Both the position numbers and the translations under genes were made by a program. 64,000 bases of DNA from Thiothrix phosphatis (GTDB lineage: Bacteria; Pseudomonadota; Gammaproteobacteria; Thiotrichales; Thiotrichaceae): contig NZ_JAYMYJ010000012.1 in NCBI RefSeq assembly GCF_035668035.1, positions 1 through 64,000 on the forward strand, given 5' to 3'. Under the pieces are notes generated by a model. The model did not search any database and had not been told where the DNA came from. It saw nothing but the letters and a program-made list of their open reading frames with translations. Every line of letters begins with the position of its first letter. Position 1 is the first letter of the stretch. Of this stretch, positions 25,203-34,466 are shown piece by piece.

Positions 25203-26321
25203 GTGACAGATACAGCTCCCCCAGTTGAAGAAAAGGCTCCATTTGCGGTACAAGCCGGTGATTTGACGGCAAAACTTGTGGAATGCCGGGAAAAGGCTGG
25301 CCTTGATATTGATCAGGCGGCAGAAGAACTACACCTGTCTGTTCATATTTTACGGGCGCTGGAAAAGGAAGACTTTACTCATTTACCCGAACCGCCCTAC
25401 GTCCGCGGCTACCTGCGCGGCTATTCGAAACTGGCCGACACGGATGCCCGTGACCTGATCCGGATTTATGAGGCCCTGCGCGGAGCCAATCCGGATGACA
25501 CCGCCCATCATTTCGCCCCATCCCGGCCACTCAACAAAGTTGTCCAGCCTGCCATTTCCAGCTCAACCCTCAAATTCATCGGTTTTGGTGCATTGGTGTT
25601 GCTATTGGGGCTGGTTTCCATGATCCCAGGCGTGCGGGAGTGGGCAACGCACACATGGTCTTCATTTTCCGCCCAGACCAATCCACCGGATGTTCCGCGC
25701 CCGCCATCCGCAATGGAAGCCTACGTGGCCGAAAAGGCAGCCCAGGAACGGGAAAAAGAGCGGGAAGAACAACAAGCACAGCCCCCTCCCGCAACCCAGC
25801 AGACAGCACCACAGAGCCAAGCTCCTGTAGCGGCAGCCAGCATTCAGGATGCCCCGCACAGCGACAATACTGCCGGGGTCGCGCCCACAACAAGCGTTTC
25901 GACAGCGGCAGCCACACCTCCCGCCTCCACCACTGCCGGAAATGCCCAAGCAACAACCACTACAGCCAATACTACCCCACCAGCGAATGCAAATACGGCG
26001 GCCAATACCGCCACACCCCCAAGCCCAGCCGATGCACCTCCAGCAACTGCTGATGGAGCAACCACAACCCCGGCACCTGCGGGTGAGATCAATGTCAAAA
26101 TGGAGTTTGCTGAAGATGTTTGGATGCAGGTCAAAGGCGGCGACAGCAAACCCCTGTTCGAATCCCTCAACACCGCAGGCAGCATCAAAGAGTTCAAGGC
26201 CACGCCGCCGTTGAGCTTCAAGGTTGGCAACGCCCCTGGGGTAAAAATCTTTGTCAATGGCCAACCATTCGATCAATCCCCATACATTAAAGGCAGCGTC
26301 GCCCGTTTCAAGGTCGAATAA
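25203..26321 (+). CDS. rodZ: RodZ-like cytoskeleton/cell-shape protein
   Basis: A 372-residue bitopic inner-membrane protein. The cytoplasmic HTH_25 domain (residues 20-95, LVECREKAGLDIDQAAEELHL) binds MreB in RodZ. A single helix lies near residues 122-142, and a long Ala/Thr/Pro-rich low-complexity periplasmic linker runs from about 175 to 295. The DUF4115 domain follows, starting at INVKMEFAEDVWMQV. It starts at a GTG. The linker is long and compositionally extreme. RodZ links MreB to the elongation machinery. Confidence 0.9.
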   Translation: MTDTAPPVEEKAPFAVQAGDLTAKLVECREKAGLDIDQAAEELHLSVHILRALEKEDFTHLPEPPYVRGYLRGYSKLADTDARDLIRIYEALRGANPDDTAHHFAPSRPLNKVVQPAISSSTLKFIGFGALVLLLGLVSMIPGVREWATHTWSSFSAQTNPPDVPRPPSAMEAYVAEKAAQEREKEREEQQAQPPPATQQTAPQSQAPVAAASIQDAPHSDNTAGVAPTTSVSTAAATPPASTTAGNAQATTTTANTTPPANANTAANTATPPSPADAPPATADGATTTPAPAGEINVKMEFAEDVWMQVKGGDSKPLFESLNTAGSIKEFKATPPLSFKVGNAPGVKIFVNGQPFDQSPYIKGSVARFKVE

Positions 26322-26323
26322 GC

Positions 26324-27607
26324 ATGAGCAAGAATATCCAATCGATCCGGGGCATGAATGACATCCTGCCGGATGCCACCCCTGCATGGCAGCACTTCGA
26401 ACAAACGACCCGCACATTGCTGAAGCGTTACGGTTATAGTGAAATCCGTATGCCCATCGTGGAGCAAACCGAGCTGTTTTCCCGTGCAGTAGGCGAAGTC
26501 ACCGATATTGTCGAAAAGGAAATGTACACCTTTGAAGACCGCAACGGCGACAGCTTGTCATTGCGGCCTGAAGGCACAGCGGGCTGCATTCGCGCAGGAA
26601 TCCAGCACGGATTGCTGCACAATCAGCAACAGCGTTTATGGTACATGGGGCCAATGTTTCGCCATGAGCGCCCGCAAAAAGGCCGCTACCGCCAGTTTCA
26701 CCAGATTGGTGTGGAAGCCTTCGGTATGGCGGGGCCAGACATTGACGCTGAACTGATCGCCATGACAGCCCGGCTATGGAAATTGCTCGGGTTGCGCAAT
26801 CTTCGCCTGGAACTGAACACACTGGGCACGCCCGAATGTCGGCAGGCCTACCGTGCGCTGCTGGTGGAACATTTCACCGCCCATTACGATAGCCTGGACG
26901 AAGACTCCAAACGCCGCCTGCACACCAATCCTCTGAGGATATTGGACACCAAAAATCCTGACCTAAAGGACATCGTCACTGCCGCGCCCAACCTGCACGA
27001 CCATCTGGATGACATATCCCGCGAACATTTTGCAGCGCTGCGTGCTTTGCTGGACGCAATGGGCATCCCATATGAGATCAACCCACGGCTGGTGCGTGGG
27101 CTGGATTACTACACGCATATGGTGTTCGAGTGGGTGACGGATGAGCTTGGCGCACAAAGCACTGTTTGCGCCGGTGGCCGCTATGACGGGCTAGTGGAGC
27201 AGCTTGGCGGCAAACCAACACCTGGCGTAGGTTTCGGTATGGGTATGGAACGCCTGATCCTGCTGATGGAGACCCAAGGCGTATCCCTCCCTACCGCTGC
27301 CCCGGATGTGTTCTTGGTCATGGCTGGCGCTGGCACCCTCCAAACCGGCCTTGCCTTGGCGGAAACGTTGCGCGACGCCCTGCCTGGATTGAACCTGACC
27401 AACAACTGTGGTGAAGGCAGTTTCAAGACCCAAATGAAACGCGCTGACAAATCCGGTGCCGCAATTGCCCTGATCCTGGGTGAAAATGAGGTGCAGCAAG
27501 GCGTTTGCGGATTGAAGCCCTTGCGCGGCGGCGGCGAGCAGATTAACCTGCCCATCATTCAGGTGGCGGAGCAACTTTCCGTTTTTCTAACAAAAACACA
27601 GCAATAG
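26324..27607 (+). CDS. hisS: Histidyl-tRNA synthetase (HisS)
   Basis: A 427-residue class II synthetase. It begins SIRGMNDILPDATPAWQH, has motif 2 around MFRHERPQKGRYRQF, the histidine-specific ARGLDYYT-like element (here VRGLDYYTHMVFEW), motif 3 VGFGMGMERL and a C-terminal anticodon-binding domain. It starts 2 nt after rodZ. ispG, which usually lies between rodZ and hisS in this cluster, is absent here. Confidence 0.97.
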   Translation: MSKNIQSIRGMNDILPDATPAWQHFEQTTRTLLKRYGYSEIRMPIVEQTELFSRAVGEVTDIVEKEMYTFEDRNGDSLSLRPEGTAGCIRAGIQHGLLHNQQQRLWYMGPMFRHERPQKGRYRQFHQIGVEAFGMAGPDIDAELIAMTARLWKLLGLRNLRLELNTLGTPECRQAYRALLVEHFTAHYDSLDEDSKRRLHTNPLRILDTKNPDLKDIVTAAPNLHDHLDDISREHFAALRALLDAMGIPYEINPRLVRGLDYYTHMVFEWVTDELGAQSTVCAGGRYDGLVEQLGGKPTPGVGFGMGMERLILLMETQGVSLPTAAPDVFLVMAGAGTLQTGLALAETLRDALPGLNLTNNCGEGSFKTQMKRADKSGAAIALILGENEVQQGVCGLKPLRGGGEQINLPIIQVAEQLSVFLTKTQQ

Positions 27608-27632
27608 CAATGTTTAGCAAAAGGGCGTACCG

Positions 27633-28262
27633 ATGAGTGATTACAAGACCGATGACGAAAAAGTTGAAGAGCTGAAGGCTTGGTGGAAAGAAAATGGGAC
27701 TTCAGTAGCCGCAGGAATAGCTTTGGCCATTGCCGCTTTGTTTGGCTGGCAATACTGGAAAGAGTACAAGGAAAACACCTATGCTGAAGCTTCCGCCCTC
27801 TACGCAAAGGTCGATAAAGCTGGCAAAACTTCCCAGGATCAGGCGCAGGCCGATATCCAAACTTTGCAGGATAGCTATGCATCAACCCCATACGCCGCCA
27901 TCGCCAGCTTGAAGGCTGCCCAACAACATGCAGAAAAGGGGGAGTATGAACCAGCCGTTAAGGCTTTGCGTTGGGTAATCGACAATAGCAAGGAAGAAGA
28001 TTTCAAGAACCTTGCCAAAATCCGGCTGGCCCGCACCCTTTTGGTGATGAAAAAAGCGGACGAAGCATTGGGGTTAGCCAACCAGACTTATCCGCAAGCC
28101 TACCAATCCCTGCTTGAAGAATTGAAAGGTGACATCTACACCGCCCAGAACAAACTGGCGGAGGCTCGCACCGCCTATGACAAAGCCATCGCCAGCAGTG
28201 CAAGCAATGGCTCGACAGAGCTTATCAAAATCAAGCGAGACAATCTCGGCGAAGGAGCCTGA
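27633..28262 (+). CDS. yfgM: YfgM-type TPR membrane protein (ancillary SecYEG/periplasmic chaperone factor)
   Basis: A 209-residue protein starting with an acidic tail, then KAWWKENGTSVAAGIALAIA, the single N-terminal membrane anchor (residues about 25-45). A periplasmic TPR-like domain follows. YfgM family proteins associate with SecYEG and PpiD and help outer-membrane protein traffic. The location between hisS and bamB is the classical one. Confidence 0.92.
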   Translation: MSDYKTDDEKVEELKAWWKENGTSVAAGIALAIAALFGWQYWKEYKENTYAEASALYAKVDKAGKTSQDQAQADIQTLQDSYASTPYAAIASLKAAQQHAEKGEYEPAVKALRWVIDNSKEEDFKNLAKIRLARTLLVMKKADEALGLANQTYPQAYQSLLEELKGDIYTAQNKLAEARTAYDKAIASSASNGSTELIKIKRDNLGEGA

Positions 28263-28271
28263 GGACTATTT

Positions 28272-29432
28272 ATGAAACGGATCACCGCTGCCCTTTTGAT
28301 CACCCTAAGCATTTCCGGTTGTAGTACTTTTGAGCAGATGACGTCAGCCATCATGCCGACTAAAGACACCAATCCGCCCAAAGCGCTGAAGGAGTTCAAA
28401 GCGACCGCCAGTGCGCGCACCTTATGGCAGGTGAGCACCGGCAGCGGGGTAGGCAAGGAATCTGTCCGCATACACCCTTATATTTCAGGTAACGGTATTT
28501 TCGTCGCGGGAGGCCACTCCGTCAGCGCCTGGGACAAAACTAGCGGTAAACGTTTGTGGCAAACAACAGTTGATGAAGAAATCACCGCTGGTGTCAATGG
28601 TGGGGAAGGCGTCATTTTTCTTGGCGCTGACAACGGCAGCGCCATTGCGCTGGATCAGCAAACCGGCAAGACCCTGTGGAAAGTCGGGCTTGGCAACGAA
28701 GTGCTGGCTGTTTCCACCGCCCAAAATGGGGTAGTGGCGTTCCGCACCAGTGGCGATGCCCTGTATGGATTGTCCACCCGGACGGGCGAGGGGCTATGGC
28801 GGCAGGCGCGGCAAAGCCCAACCCTTTCCCTGCGAGGGGCGAGCACTCCACTGGTCGTTGGAAATGCAGTCATTGCTGGCTTTGACAGCGGCGTTGTCGC
28901 AGCCTTTGAGCTACAAAAAGGTACGGAATTATGGGAAATCCCTTTATCTGTTCCCCGTGGCAGCAGCGACCTCGACCACATGACCGATGTGGACGGCAAG
29001 ATGAAAACGCTGGGTGAAGCCCTATTCGCTGCCAGTTACAACGGCCAGATTGCTGGAATCAACATGCGTACCGGTGGTGTTGCATGGGCGGAGCCTTATT
29101 CCAGCTACACTGGCGTCGATGCCGACCCGAATGGCCTGTACACCAGCAGCGACGAAGGTGACTTGTGGAAACTGGATCCACAGACAGGCCATCCATTATG
29201 GAAAATGGATGACCTTGAACGCCGCCAGCCTACTGCCCCAACCCTGATGGGCAACTATCTTGTCGTGGGCGACAAAGAAGGCTACCTGCACTGGATCAAC
29301 ACTGGCACTGGCCAATTTGCCGCTCGTGTGCGTGGCGATTCTGCAGGCTACACGGTTGCGCCGGAACTGGATGGCAGTGTTGTCTATACCTTTGGCAAAA
29401 GTGGGCTGCTATCCGCTTTCAGCGTCCAATAA
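28272..29432 (+). CDS. bamB: BamB, outer-membrane assembly lipoprotein
   Basis: A 386-residue lipoprotein with lipobox ISGC (lipid-modified C17) and an eight-bladed PQQ-like beta-propeller, seen as repeats such as WDKTSGKRLWQT, LDQQTGKTLWKV and LDPQTGHPLWKM. BamB is part of the BAM complex for outer-membrane beta-barrel insertion. The last 24 nt overlap the end of the convergent glycosylase gene. der, often next, is not here. Confidence 0.95.
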   Translation: MKRITAALLITLSISGCSTFEQMTSAIMPTKDTNPPKALKEFKATASARTLWQVSTGSGVGKESVRIHPYISGNGIFVAGGHSVSAWDKTSGKRLWQTTVDEEITAGVNGGEGVIFLGADNGSAIALDQQTGKTLWKVGLGNEVLAVSTAQNGVVAFRTSGDALYGLSTRTGEGLWRQARQSPTLSLRGASTPLVVGNAVIAGFDSGVVAAFELQKGTELWEIPLSVPRGSSDLDHMTDVDGKMKTLGEALFAASYNGQIAGINMRTGGVAWAEPYSSYTGVDADPNGLYTSSDEGDLWKLDPQTGHPLWKMDDLERRQPTAPTLMGNYLVVGDKEGYLHWINTGTGQFAARVRGDSAGYTVAPELDGSVVYTFGKSGLLSAFSVQ

Positions 29433-30044
29433 GCTGCGCCAAGCAGGATGGGCGGCGATCAAGGCTAGCGCATCCTGCAACAGCGTTTTACCAGGCTCCA
29501 TCCGTGGCCAGGTTGACGCGCCGGATGGATGTGGCAGCGGGATCAAATCCGTTGCACGCCCATCCAACAGGACAGCATGGCGCTTGCCCACAACATCCTC
29601 CAGCTTCTTTGCCGCCAAAAACTGGTTGATTGCCAGTTTACCGACCAAAATGATCAGCTGTGGCTGTAGTATCTGTATTTCTGCTTGTAGCCAACGGGAA
29701 CAAGCAGCAACTTCATCAGCAGATGGAACCCTGTCGCCACCTTGCGGATTCTTGCCGGGAAAACATCGGCATACTGCGGACATGTAGACCCGCTGGCGAA
29801 AAAGCGTCTCCTCCAAGCCAATAGCTTCAAACCACCTGAATAGCGTTTTGCCTGCCGTCCAGCCAAACGGGCGCATGACTTTAGCTTCATGGACACCTGG
29901 TGCCTGCCCTATCGACATCACCGGCGACATCACAGGGTCGCCGGTGATGACCGGTGGGGTCATTTGCGGACAACACCTACACGCTTTCAACGCCTGTTGA
30001 TGGGCAACAAGCGCTGATTGCGAATAGACGGCATCCTTGCCCAT
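29409..30044 (-). CDS. Uracil-DNA glycosylase family protein (family 4/5 type, Fe-S)
   Basis: A 211-residue protein of the UDG superfamily. N-terminal CRCC gives one Cys pair and CRCFPGKNPQGG with a following AACSRWL the others, the arrangement that binds a 4Fe-4S cluster in family 4/5 enzymes. GQAPGVHEA and LPHPSGASTW fit motifs 1 and 2, with His in the latter. It removes uracil from DNA in base excision repair. The ATG start was chosen over an upstream TTG because of the AAGGA site. It converges on bamB, overlapping it by 24 nt. Confidence 0.85.
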   Translation of the reverse strand: MGKDAVYSQSALVAHQQALKACRCCPQMTPPVITGDPVMSPVMSIGQAPGVHEAKVMRPFGWTAGKTLFRWFEAIGLEETLFRQRVYMSAVCRCFPGKNPQGGDRVPSADEVAACSRWLQAEIQILQPQLIILVGKLAINQFLAAKKLEDVVGKRHAVLLDGRATDLIPLPHPSGASTWPRMEPGKTLLQDALALIAAHPAWRSLLDAESG

Positions 30045-30060
30045 TACGGTATGATTTTCC

Positions 30061-30372
30061 TTAACCTGCAATTGACAGGTACAGGTACAACAAACCCAAG
30101 GTCAACGCCACACCAACCAACCCCATTAACACCGTGCCGAAATATTTTTTCCGTACACCATACATGATCCAATAAGTCTCCAGCCCCACAAAAGCAGCAG
30201 CAGCCCCGTAGGCAATGAAAATATTGGTGTTTTCCAAGTTAGTGGCAGAAATGAACACCACATAAAAAACAAATGCAACGCCGATGGGCAGCAACGAAAA
30301 CATCCAGTTCGCCACCACATCCGGGCTGGAGCGCATTTCAGTGGCTTTGTCTGTAGCGCTGTTATTTTCCAT
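30061..30372 (-). CDS. Small three-helix membrane protein
   Basis: A 103-residue protein with an acidic/polar N-terminus (MENNSATDKATEMRSSPD) and three hydrophobic helices (about residues 22-43, 48-66, 78-100). A GGAGAGG ribosome-binding site supports the ATG, so the upstream open frame is not used. It lies 16 nt before the glycosylase gene on the same strand, so the two may be co-transcribed. No family recognised. Confidence 0.75.
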   Translation of the reverse strand: MENNSATDKATEMRSSPDVVANWMFSLLPIGVAFVFYVVFISATNLENTNIFIAYGAAAAFVGLETYWIMYGVRKKYFGTVLMGLVGVALTLGLLYLYLSIAG

Positions 30373-30508
30373 AAACCTCTCCTCTCTCTCATGATACAGG
30401 AAACATACACTACGAAATTTCCATAACACGCGCCATGATTTATGCCTATCCGCAAGCAAATAACCAGGCATCACCGGGCTATGCAAGACAGAGGTTGCAC
30501 AGGCATGC

Positions 30509-30537
30509 CTGACCCTGCCGTCAGACCGTGTTAAACT
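30509..30537 (+). promoter_or_regulatory. Possible promoter of the 60-residue protein gene
   Basis: CTGACC and TAAACT are spaced by 17 nt, predicting a start about 20 nt upstream of the ATG. The -35 is a modest match. Confidence 0.35.
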
Positions 30538-30565
30538 CATTGCATCCCAACCTCGGACACAACCC

Positions 30566-30748
30566 ATGCAAGATCCCAATCAAGACCCCGAACAAAGGCG
30601 CAATTTCTGGATTGGCAACGGATTGTTGGCGATTGCCCTGCTGATGCTGTTCTTTATGGAGCCACTCTCGCGGATGCTGGGCATGGGGGCGGTCGCTTTA
30701 TGGATGATCTGTGCGGCTATCGGCACTTACTTCATCATGAAAAAATAG
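30566..30748 (+). CDS. 60-residue membrane protein
   Basis: A small protein with a polar N-terminus (MQDPNQDPEQRRNFWIGNG), two hydrophobic helices (about residues 19-33 and 38-56) and a short Met-Lys-Lys end. It looks like a genuine small membrane protein because of the clean hydrophobic pattern. It stands alone between a divergent gene and mutS. The ribosome-binding site is weak. Function unknown. Confidence 0.6.
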   Translation: MQDPNQDPEQRRNFWIGNGLLAIALLMLFFMEPLSRMLGMGAVALWMICAAIGTYFIMKK

Positions 30749-30963
30749 CTTCCGCGCCACAGGCCAGCTCCTATCAGGCAATCAGGCAGTAAGGCCACCA
30801 CTCACATCACTTTAGGTTCTGTTGTGGCGTCTTATGCTATCCTCCGTTGTGGCCGCAGAGACAAGGCTTTTGGCAGAAAAGCAGTAAAATCCCCACCTTC
30901 AGAACGGCTCATTTTAAACAGCCATTAGACATTGCCAAACACTTTTATAGTTAAGCTATCAAA

Positions 30964-33537
30964 TTGAAAACAAACGAAAACCATACCCCGATGATGCAGC
31001 AATACTTCCGCATCAAGGCCGAATACCCCGACATCCTCCTGTTCTACCGTATGGGGGATTTCTACGAGCTGTTCATGGAGGATGCGAAAAAAGCCGCCTC
31101 TTTGTTGGACATCACCCTCACTGCACGCGGCTCTTCCGGCGGTGAACCGATCGCCATGGCAGGCGTGCCGTACCACGCGGTGGAACAGTATCTGGCCAAA
31201 CTGCTGAAGCTGGGCGAATCCGTCGCCATTTGCGAACAGATCGGCGACCCGGCCAAATCCAAAGGCCCAGTCGAGCGCAAGATCACCCGCCTGCTGACCC
31301 CTGGCACTGTCACTGACGATTACCTGCTGGATGATCGCCGCGACAACCTGTTGATGGCGGTGCACAGGACACAAGAGGGGGAAACCTGCGGCATTGCCTG
31401 CATCGACTTGAGCACTGGCCGTTTCACCGTACAGGAGGCTGATTCCACTACAACCCTGCTCAATGAGATCGAGCGCCTGCAACCGGCAGAAATCCTGCAT
31501 GACGAAGACTGGAAGCTGCCCTTCGCCCGCAACCAACGCTGCACATCCCGCCCGGCCTGGCACTTTGACCTTGAAACTGCCCAACGCCTGCTGCTGCGCC
31601 AGTTCGGCACACATGACCTGTCCGGTTTCGGCTGCGGCCACTTGCCTCTGGCCATTACCGCTGCCGGAGCCTTGCTCAATTACGTGCAGGAAACCCAGCG
31701 CACCGCCCTGCCCCACATCAACAGCCTGACGGTGGAGCTGAGCGACGAAGGCATCATTCTCGACGCCGCCAGCCGCCGTAATTTGGAACTGGAAAGCAGC
31801 CTCAGCGGCGAGCACAAAAACACCCTGCTGTCCGTCATCGACAAAACCGCCACCAGCATGGGCAGCCGCCTGTTGCGCCGCTGGCTAAACAAACCGCTGC
31901 GTGACCGCTTCGCACTGCGCAACCGGCATCAGGCGGTTGGCGCTTTGCAAGACCAATACCGTTACGAAGAGTTGCACGGCGTATTGCGTGGCATCGGCGA
32001 CATCGAACGTATCGCCAGCCGCATTGCGCTCGGTTCCGCACGCCCGCGCGACCTTTCCACTTTGCGTGATTCACTGCATGTATTGCCGCGTATCCACGGG
32101 CAAATCCAGCCTCTGGACAATCCTCGCCTGCAAGCCTTGTTGCAGGACATTGACCTGCACGAAGAACTGCTCCACCTGCTGGATAGCGCCATCATCGACA
32201 ACCCGCCAGTCGTGATCCGCGATGGCGGCGTCATCGCCCCCGGTTTTGATGCCGAACTGGACGAATTGCGCAACCTCAGCGAAAACGCCGACCAATACCT
32301 GCTGGATCTGGAAACCCGTGAAAAAGCCCGTACTGGCATTGACAAGCTGAAAGTCGCCTACAACCGTGTGCACGGCTACTATGTGGAAATACCACAAAGC
32401 CAACTCAGCCGCATTCCCGCCGATTACATCCGCCGCCAGACGCTGAAAGGGGTGGAACGCTTCATCTTGCCGGAACTGAAAAAGTTTGAAGACAAAGTGT
32501 TGTCCGCCCGCGAACGCTCGTTGGCGCGCGAAAAAGCCATCTACGAAGACCTGCTGCACATGCTCGCGGAACACCTGATTCCGCTGCGCCAAAGCGCCCA
32601 GGCGATTGCCGAACTTGATGTGCTGGGGAATTTTGCCGAACGCGCCAGCACGCTTAACTACAACTGCCCAGCATTGGTGGAAGGCGCTGGCATCCAGATC
32701 GAAGGTGGCCGCCATCCGGTGGTCGAACGCACCCTCGATAACCCGTTTGTGCCCAATGACCTGTATATGGATTCGCGCCGCCGCATGTTGATGATCACCG
32801 GCCCCAATATGGGTGGGAAATCCACCTACATGCGGCAGGTTGCCCTGATCGTATTGCTGGCGCACATTGGCAGCTATGTGCCCGCGCAAACTGCCCGCTT
32901 GGGCAATATCGACCGTATTTTCACCCGTATCGGCGCACACGACGACCTTAGCACCGGGCGCTCAACCTTCATGGTGGAAATGACCGAAGCCGCCAATATC
33001 CTCAACAACGCCACCGCCCACAGCCTGGTGCTGATGGATGAAATCGGGCGCGGCACCAGCACCTTCGACGGCCTGTCGCTGGCCTGGGCGTTTGCGGAAT
33101 ACCTGGCGCGCGAACGCAAGGCTTTCACCCTGTTCGCCACCCACTACTTCGAACTGACTTCACTGGCCGAACAGATCAGCACCATCGCCAATGTGCATAT
33201 CGATGCGGTGGAACATGGCGACAAGATCGTGTTTTTGCATGCAGTGAAAGACGGCCCGGCCAACCAAAGCTACGGTTTGCAGGTGGCGCAATTGGCAGGC
33301 GTACCCAAACCCGTGATTGTTCAAGCCAAAAAGAAACTGGTGTCGCTGGAAAAGCACAGCCAGCAAGCCCCGCAACCGGGCCAAACCTTGCCACTGGTGT
33401 TCGCCGAACCCACGGAACCCAAAGATGAAATTGCGGAGACAGTAAAAGCTGCGCTGGAAGCCGTTGACCCAGATGAGCTGACACCCCGGCAAGCGCTGGA
33501 TGAATTGTATAAGCTGAGGAAATTGTTGCGGCGTTAA
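30964..33537 (+). CDS. mutS: MutS, DNA mismatch recognition ATPase
   Basis: An 857-residue MutS1. The mismatch-binding Phe-X-Glu is seen in MGDFYELF (F33, E35). The core and clamp domains follow, then the ATPase with Walker A GPNMGGKST near residue 613, and a C-terminal HhH-like tail. The start must be TTG: there is an in-frame TAA 12 nt upstream and the first ATG, nine codons in, would remove residues that align with the E. coli N-terminus (HTPMMQQY). No strong ribosome-binding site is visible. Confidence 0.97.
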   Translation: MKTNENHTPMMQQYFRIKAEYPDILLFYRMGDFYELFMEDAKKAASLLDITLTARGSSGGEPIAMAGVPYHAVEQYLAKLLKLGESVAICEQIGDPAKSKGPVERKITRLLTPGTVTDDYLLDDRRDNLLMAVHRTQEGETCGIACIDLSTGRFTVQEADSTTTLLNEIERLQPAEILHDEDWKLPFARNQRCTSRPAWHFDLETAQRLLLRQFGTHDLSGFGCGHLPLAITAAGALLNYVQETQRTALPHINSLTVELSDEGIILDAASRRNLELESSLSGEHKNTLLSVIDKTATSMGSRLLRRWLNKPLRDRFALRNRHQAVGALQDQYRYEELHGVLRGIGDIERIASRIALGSARPRDLSTLRDSLHVLPRIHGQIQPLDNPRLQALLQDIDLHEELLHLLDSAIIDNPPVVIRDGGVIAPGFDAELDELRNLSENADQYLLDLETREKARTGIDKLKVAYNRVHGYYVEIPQSQLSRIPADYIRRQTLKGVERFILPELKKFEDKVLSARERSLAREKAIYEDLLHMLAEHLIPLRQSAQAIAELDVLGNFAERASTLNYNCPALVEGAGIQIEGGRHPVVERTLDNPFVPNDLYMDSRRRMLMITGPNMGGKSTYMRQVALIVLLAHIGSYVPAQTARLGNIDRIFTRIGAHDDLSTGRSTFMVEMTEAANILNNATAHSLVLMDEIGRGTSTFDGLSLAWAFAEYLARERKAFTLFATHYFELTSLAEQISTIANVHIDAVEHGDKIVFLHAVKDGPANQSYGLQVAQLAGVPKPVIVQAKKKLVSLEKHSQQAPQPGQTLPLVFAEPTEPKDEIAETVKAALEAVDPDELTPRQALDELYKLRKLLRR

Positions 33538-33542
33538 AAAAC

Positions 33543-33566
33543 AAGGGCGGCCTGTTGGCCGCCCTT
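33543..33566 (-). terminator. Rho-independent terminator of dsbC (bidirectional with mutS)
   Basis: AAGGGCGGCC, a TGTT loop and GGCCGCCCTT form a 10-bp perfect stem. On the reverse strand it is followed by TGTTTTTT, making a canonical terminator for dsbC. On the forward strand it also lies directly after mutS. Confidence 0.85.
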
Positions 33567-33585
33567 CCGAAAATCAGGCGTGAAA

Positions 33586-34323
33586 TCAATTCACCTTGGT
33601 TTTTGCCTCGGCGTCATCCAGCATTTTCACCAATTGGTCTGCCGGACGGAAACCTGGAATCATCAGGCCATCCGCAGTCACCAGCGCAGGGGTGCCGTTC
33701 ACGCCTAGCTTTTGCCCCAAGGCAAACTCATCCGCCACTGGGTTTGGGCAGTCCTTGGCAGGCAATTCCTCGCCATTTTTTGCTTTAGTTATGGCGTCCT
33801 GCTTATTGTCAGAGCACCAAACGCTGACCATTTTTTTATACGCAGGGGAACCGACACCCGCGCGTGGATAGGCCAGATAGCGCACAGTCACGCCCTTATC
33901 ATTCAGCGCCGACACTTCCTTATGCAATTTTACGCAATACGGGCAGTCCACATCCGTGAAGGCGTACAGGACATGTTTTTCCTCGCCTTTGGCCTTGAAC
34001 TCGATGGTCTTGCTGGCATCGACCGTTTTCATGATTTCTTTACGGCCTTCGGCGCGCGCTTCTTCTGTCAGGCTGGATTTGCTCTTGGCGTCAATCAGTT
34101 CGCCTGACAGCACATAATGGGCGTCGCCGCTGACATAAATGATTTCCCCGCCAAATTTGGCTTCGAAAATACCGGCCAATGGCGTCGGCTTGAGGGAGTC
34201 TGGCGCGCTGCCAAACAGCGGCTTCATTTTATCGGCCAGATCAGCCGGAACATCGTCCGCCAGCGCCCAGTTAGCTACCAGCGCGACACCAATCATTGCG
34301 CCCAAAATCATTTTTTTGTACAT
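33586..34323 (-). CDS. dsbC: DsbC, periplasmic disulfide isomerase
   Basis: A 245-residue protein. Signal peptide (residues 1-22, ALA-DD), N-terminal dimerisation domain (about 23-80), and a thioredoxin-fold catalytic domain with CPYC at C127-C130 and the cis-Pro in NGTPA. A second Cys pair (VWCSD and KDCPN) forms the structural disulfide. It reshuffles wrong disulfides in periplasmic proteins and is kept reduced by DsbD. It lies downstream of xerD, as in E. coli. Confidence 0.95.
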   Translation of the reverse strand: MYKKMILGAMIGVALVANWALADDVPADLADKMKPLFGSAPDSLKPTPLAGIFEAKFGGEIIYVSGDAHYVLSGELIDAKSKSSLTEEARAEGRKEIMKTVDASKTIEFKAKGEEKHVLYAFTDVDCPYCVKLHKEVSALNDKGVTVRYLAYPRAGVGSPAYKKMVSVWCSDNKQDAITKAKNGEELPAKDCPNPVADEFALGQKLGVNGTPALVTADGLMIPGFRPADQLVKMLDDAEAKTKVN

Positions 34324-34466
34324 GGTCTCTCTGTTCCTGAAATAAAAATATAGACGATGAAACTGCTTATTGTTTAATCACATAGGAATAGTACATTATC
34401 ATGGCTTACCGTAGCGTGTATACGTTTCCCCATTTGGATGCCAGTATCCGGCGCAAGTTCAACCTG

